Assembly (NCBI GenBank): GCA_003510325.1
Contig: DONB01000052.1
Coordinates: 18,091 to 28,589 of the forward strand
Reading direction: 5' to 3'
Length of the DNA stretch: 10,499 nt
DNA from: Thiobacillus sp.
GTDB taxonomy: Bacteria > Pseudomonadota > Gammaproteobacteria > Burkholderiales > Thiobacillaceae
The notes beneath the pieces were generated by a model. That model did no database searches. It saw nothing but the letters and a program-made list of their open reading frames with translations, and was not told where the DNA came from. Below, piece after piece: positions 8,492-10,499 of this stretch. Position numbers and translations under genes: made by a program. Position 1 is the first letter of the stretch. The number at the start of each line of letters is the position of its first letter.

Positions 8492-8508
8492 GCCCCTTTG
8501 GGGCTTTA
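8492..8508 (+). terminator. Probable terminator at the end of the transfer operon
   Basis: GCCCC (8492-8496), a TTT loop and GGGGC (8500-8504) form a perfect 5-bp GC hairpin followed by TTTAT. This is a short intrinsic terminator for transcription from the left, placed about 100 bases after the last transfer gene and 19 bases before the dif site, where it would insulate the junction. The U-run is short, so efficiency is uncertain. Confidence 0.5.
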
Positions 8509-8522
8509 TCAAGACCCGATAA

Positions 8523-8550
8523 TATGCACATAATGTATATTATGTTAAAT
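8523..8550 (+). other. dif: XerCD dif site (chromosome dimer resolution / ICE attachment site)
   Basis: This 28-bp site aligns without gaps to E. coli dif as I know it. The XerC arm is TATGCACATAA (8523-8533) against GGTGCGCATAA, with three mismatches; the centre TGTATA (8534-8539) is identical; the XerD arm TTATGTTAAAT (8540-8550) is identical. XerC and XerD bind the arms and exchange strands at the edges of the centre, under FtsK control, to resolve chromosome dimers at the terminus. Here it separates a conjugation module (left) from chromosome-like genes (right), so it is probably the right attachment site of the element. It might also be the only native dif. The orientation given is XerC arm left, XerD arm right. 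Confidence 0.9.
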
Positions 8551-8591
8551 GATGACAAGCGGCCCTTGTCCTGGGTCGGCCAGGTGTCGCC

Positions 8592-8633
8592 CCCTGCCGA
8601 ACCGACTCAGCCTGCTATACCAACAAGGCAGGG
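8592..8633 (+). repeat. Inverted repeat in the leader of the FmdE-domain gene
   Basis: CCCTGCC (8592-8598) and GGCAGGG (8627-8633) are perfect reverse complements with a 28-base loop. An alternative hairpin pairs CCTGC (8611-8615) with GCAGG (8628-8632), so the two folds exclude each other. The gap between dif and the gene (8551-8688) holds nothing else clear: no convincing sigma-70 or -24/-12 promoter was found. This could be an operator or a folded leader RNA; it matches no riboswitch I know. Confidence 0.35.
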
Positions 8634-8675
8634 TCACAAGGTAGTAACTGTGTAGGCCATATCGCTCTGCCTTTC

Positions 8676-8683
8676 GGAAGGAG
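8676..8683 (+). promoter_or_regulatory. Ribosome binding site of the FmdE-domain gene
   Basis: GGAAGGAG lies 5 bases before the ATG at 8689 and fixes that start. Its first part can pair with CCTT at 8670-8673 in a small 4-bp hairpin with a TCGG loop, too weak to claim as a switch. Confidence 0.75.
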
Positions 8684-8688
8684 CCGCA

Positions 8689-9594
8689 ATGAAATACTGC
8701 ATACGCACGTTTACATTTCCCCCGGATCGCTGGCTGGCATTCGGACTGTTGCTGCTTTTCATGGCCAGCGCCACCGGGGCCGAGCCTTCCTACAAGGAAG
8801 GCGAAACGATCTTTATTGAAACCCGCGTGGAAGCCCCTGACCGCAACCCGACCTGGTATGCCTCCATGGTTGCCCGGCCGTATGCGCCGGTATTCGAGAT
8901 GCTGGCCACCCAAGGTACGCAAGGTCGTTATTATCCCTACACCTACCCGGTCACCCTGAAGGATCTGGTGCGTTTCCACGGCCACGATTGCGAGGGAACG
9001 AGCCACGCGGCGAACGCTGCCTGGGTGGCGTTCAAGACGCTGTTCCCCGATGGCATCATCGACCGCAGCGTGCTACGGGGCATCAGCGGCGAGTCGCCCT
9101 GCTGGTCTGACGCTGTCGCCTTCCTCACCGGCGCGCGGCTGCAATACGGCAACCTGGGGTTCTTCAAGGACAAGCGCTACAGCCATGCCATCGTGCTCTA
9201 CCGGGAGGACACGAAAGTCGCTGTACTCGCCACCTGGAAGGCAGGTATCAACAACATTCCCGGCGAACCGGTCATGCTGCCCAGCAAGGTTGCCTGGCAA
9301 CCCAGGATGACCATGAAGGACGTGGAGGCGCTCAAGGCCGTCGTGAAGAAGTCGGGCGGCAAGCCGACGCCTTATCAGGTCGATCTCATGCGCTACCAGC
9401 AATGGGCGCACATCAACGACATCCTCGAGCATCCGCTCGAAGCGAGTTATCAGGCCCAGATCATCGAAAACTTCAAATGGGAAGACTGGATCGACCCGGC
9501 CAAGCTTGTCGCCAAGCCGCACGAGCGTACTGATACGCGACTGAAAAACTACCCCTACCGCAGCAGGCCGGTAGTGGAAGTCCCTGAGCGGTAG
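8689..9594 (+). CDS. Exported FmdE-domain protein
   Basis: The 301-residue product has a hydrophobic N-terminal segment (about 14-29) that ends in SATGA before EPS, a probable Sec signal peptide cleaved near residue 31, so it likely acts in the periplasm. The central part (about 90-200) fits FmdE (PF02663), a family named for its link to formylmethanofuran dehydrogenase in archaea but widespread and uncharacterised in bacteria, probably metal-binding. Visible motifs are RFHGHDCEG (His97, His99, Cys101) and SPCWSDAVAFLTGARLQYGN with Cys138. Usual family members have a second cysteine in TGCT; here it is Ala149. The C-terminal 100 residues are an extension rich in Tyr and Trp, and no zinc-ribbon cysteines are seen there. 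It has its own strong ribosome binding site, stands alone, and faces the regulator gene tail to tail. Function is unknown. Confidence 0.78.
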   Translation: MKYCIRTFTFPPDRWLAFGLLLLFMASATGAEPSYKEGETIFIETRVEAPDRNPTWYASMVARPYAPVFEMLATQGTQGRYYPYTYPVTLKDLVRFHGHDCEGTSHAANAAWVAFKTLFPDGIIDRSVLRGISGESPCWSDAVAFLTGARLQYGNLGFFKDKRYSHAIVLYREDTKVAVLATWKAGINNIPGEPVMLPSKVAWQPRMTMKDVEALKAVVKKSGGKPTPYQVDLMRYQQWAHINDILEHPLEASYQAQIIENFKWEDWIDPAKLVAKPHERTDTRLKNYPYRSRPVVEVPER

Positions 9595-9692
9595 TCAGCG
9601 CTACACGGCATGAACATGATCGAACAGCGTTCACCAAGTCGGACCAGCGAAGCCTGTCCTTTTGAAGGCTCTGCGAGCAAGGCGGCACGGGG

Positions 9693-10499
9693 TTAGACGG
9701 CCAGCTTGCGATAGAGGGTACGTTCGCTGACGCCCAGTCGATCGGCCAGCGATTTGCGGTCGCCGTCATGGTGCGCCAGCGCCCATTGCAGATAGCGCAG
9801 CTCCGCCGTCTCCAGCGGCACGATGACGTCCACCCCGGGCATGCCAGCCGAGGCATCGCTGACTACTTCGGGCGGCAGATGCTCCGGCAGCAAGGTGTCG
9901 CCATCGGCCATCAGCACGGCCCGTTCGATGATGTTGCGCAGTTCGCGGATATTCCCCGGATAGTCGTAGGCCTGCAGGCGCGCTCGAGCCGCTTCGCTGA
10001 GCGTGTAGGCGCGCCCCGGTGCCAGCCGGGCGAGCAAGGTTTCCGCAAGCAATGCGATATCTTCGCGCCGTTCGCGCAATGCCGGCAGGTGGATCGGAAA
10101 CACGCTCAGCCGGTAATAGAGGTCGCGGCGGAAACTGCCCCGCTCGACCATGCCCTTGAGGTCACGGTGGGTGGCGGCAATCAGGCGGAAGTCGGCGCGC
10201 AGCGTTTCCACGCCGCCGACACGGCGAAACGTCCCGGTCTCAAGGACGCGCAGCAGCTTGACCTGCAGGCCTAGGGGGATATCGCCGACCTCGTCCAAAA
10301 ACAGCGTGCCGCCCGCCGCGGATTCGACGAGTCCGATCTTGCGCTGATTGGCACCGGTGAAGGCGCCTTTTTCGTAGCCGAACAACTCGCTCTCGAACAG
10401 GGTTTCAGTCAAGCCCGAACACTCCACTATCACGAACGGCCCCTGCTCCCGTCCGCTCTGCTGGTGGATGGCCTGGGCCACCAGTTCCTTGCCGGTGCC
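9693..10499 (-). CDS. Sigma-54-dependent Fis-family transcriptional regulator (C-terminal part)
   Basis: This is a bacterial enhancer-binding protein that uses ATP to open sigma-54 promoters. The gene runs off the right edge, so the N-terminal sensory domain is unseen; 268 residues are visible. The last bases of the window encode GTGKE, the end of the Walker A motif (10485-10499). The sigma-54 contact loop GAFTGA is at 10350-10367, the Walker B GGTLFLDE follows with Asp at 10293-10295, then FRRDLYYRL and the [10 protein letters not shown] motif of the AAA+ lid. A Fis-type helix-turn-helix closes the protein ([10 protein letters not shown] to SERTLYRKL). A GTG at 10479-10481 is internal, not the start. 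The TAA stop is at 9693-9695. Its signal and targets cannot be told from this part; no clear sigma-54 promoter was found in the window. Confidence 0.95.
   Translation of the reverse strand, partial: GTGKELVAQAIHQQSGREQGPFVIVECSGLTETLFESELFGYEKGAFTGANQRKIGLVESAAGGTLFLDEVGDIPLGLQVKLLRVLETGTFRRVGGVETLRADFRLIAATHRDLKGMVERGSFRRDLYYRLSVFPIHLPALRERREDIALLAETLLARLAPGRAYTLSEAARARLQAYDYPGNIRELRNIIERAVLMADGDTLLPEHLPPEVVSDASAGMPGVDVIVPLETAELRYLQWALAHHDGDRKSLADRLGVSERTLYRKLAV

Larger units (their letters stand above)
1..8550. mobile_element. Right end of a putative dif-integrated ICE (partial)
   Basis: This stretch holds a Wadjet defence module, a MobH relaxase, a TraD coupling protein and an ICE-family membrane protein, and it stops at a XerCD dif-like site. 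Relaxase plus coupling protein means self-transfer or mobilisation; the mating-pair-formation genes and any partition or maintenance genes would be left of the window. No tyrosine or serine integrase gene is seen in this part. Elements that use host XerC/XerD at dif are known, the gonococcal genetic island being the best example, and it also carries a MobH TraI and a TraD. The right boundary at the dif site is inferred. The left boundary is unseen, and the element could instead merely lie next to the native dif. Confidence 0.6.

Noticed and set aside
8633..8650. CACAAGGTAG before the FmdE gene resembles the 3' end of 16S rRNA.
   Set aside because: The match covers only a few bases and the flanking 16S sequence is absent; it is chance.
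9651..9670. Hairpin AGCCT/AGGCT between the two convergent genes as a bidirectional terminator.
   Set aside because: The stem is only 5 bp with a 10-base loop and no U-run on either strand, so I do not call it.

Overview
The window looks like the inner end of an integrative and conjugative element (ICE) and the chromosome beside it, from a GC-rich proteobacterium (roughly 60% GC by eye). A beta- or gammaproteobacterial host is most likely: the window holds a MobH/TraD conjugation module of the SXT and gonococcal-genetic-island kind, a sigma-54 activator, and a XerCD dif site whose right arm and centre are identical to those of Escherichia coli dif.

Positions 1-3108 are the end of a Wadjet (JetABCD) anti-plasmid operon: the C-terminal part of the SMC-like ATPase JetC, then a complete JetD nuclease. 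jetA, jetB and the start of jetC lie outside the left edge. Positions 3109-3257 are an AT-richer gap that ends in a compact inverted repeat, a candidate oriT. Positions 3258-8388 are a tightly packed conjugation operon: a 93-residue protein of unknown function, a MobH relaxase (TraI_2 domain with HD motif), a TraD coupling ATPase, and a small multi-pass membrane protein of the DUF4400/TIGR03747 ICE family. All junctions overlap or nearly touch, which suggests translational coupling.

Positions 8389-8522 are non-coding, with short direct repeats and a terminator-like hairpin. Positions 8523-8550 match the 28-bp XerCD dif site at 25 of 28 positions. Beyond it lie an exported FmdE-domain protein (8689-9594) and, convergent with it, the C-terminal part of a sigma-54-dependent Fis-family regulator (9693 to the right edge, minus strand); both look like ordinary chromosomal genes.

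Main interpretation (inference): the Wadjet operon is cargo of an ICE that has no need of its own integrase at this end and is inserted at the chromosomal dif site through host XerC/XerD, as the gonococcal genetic island is. The dif arm facing the element is degenerate and the arm facing the chromosome is perfect, as expected of an element-chromosome junction. The second dif copy and the rest of the transfer apparatus should lie to the left, outside this window.
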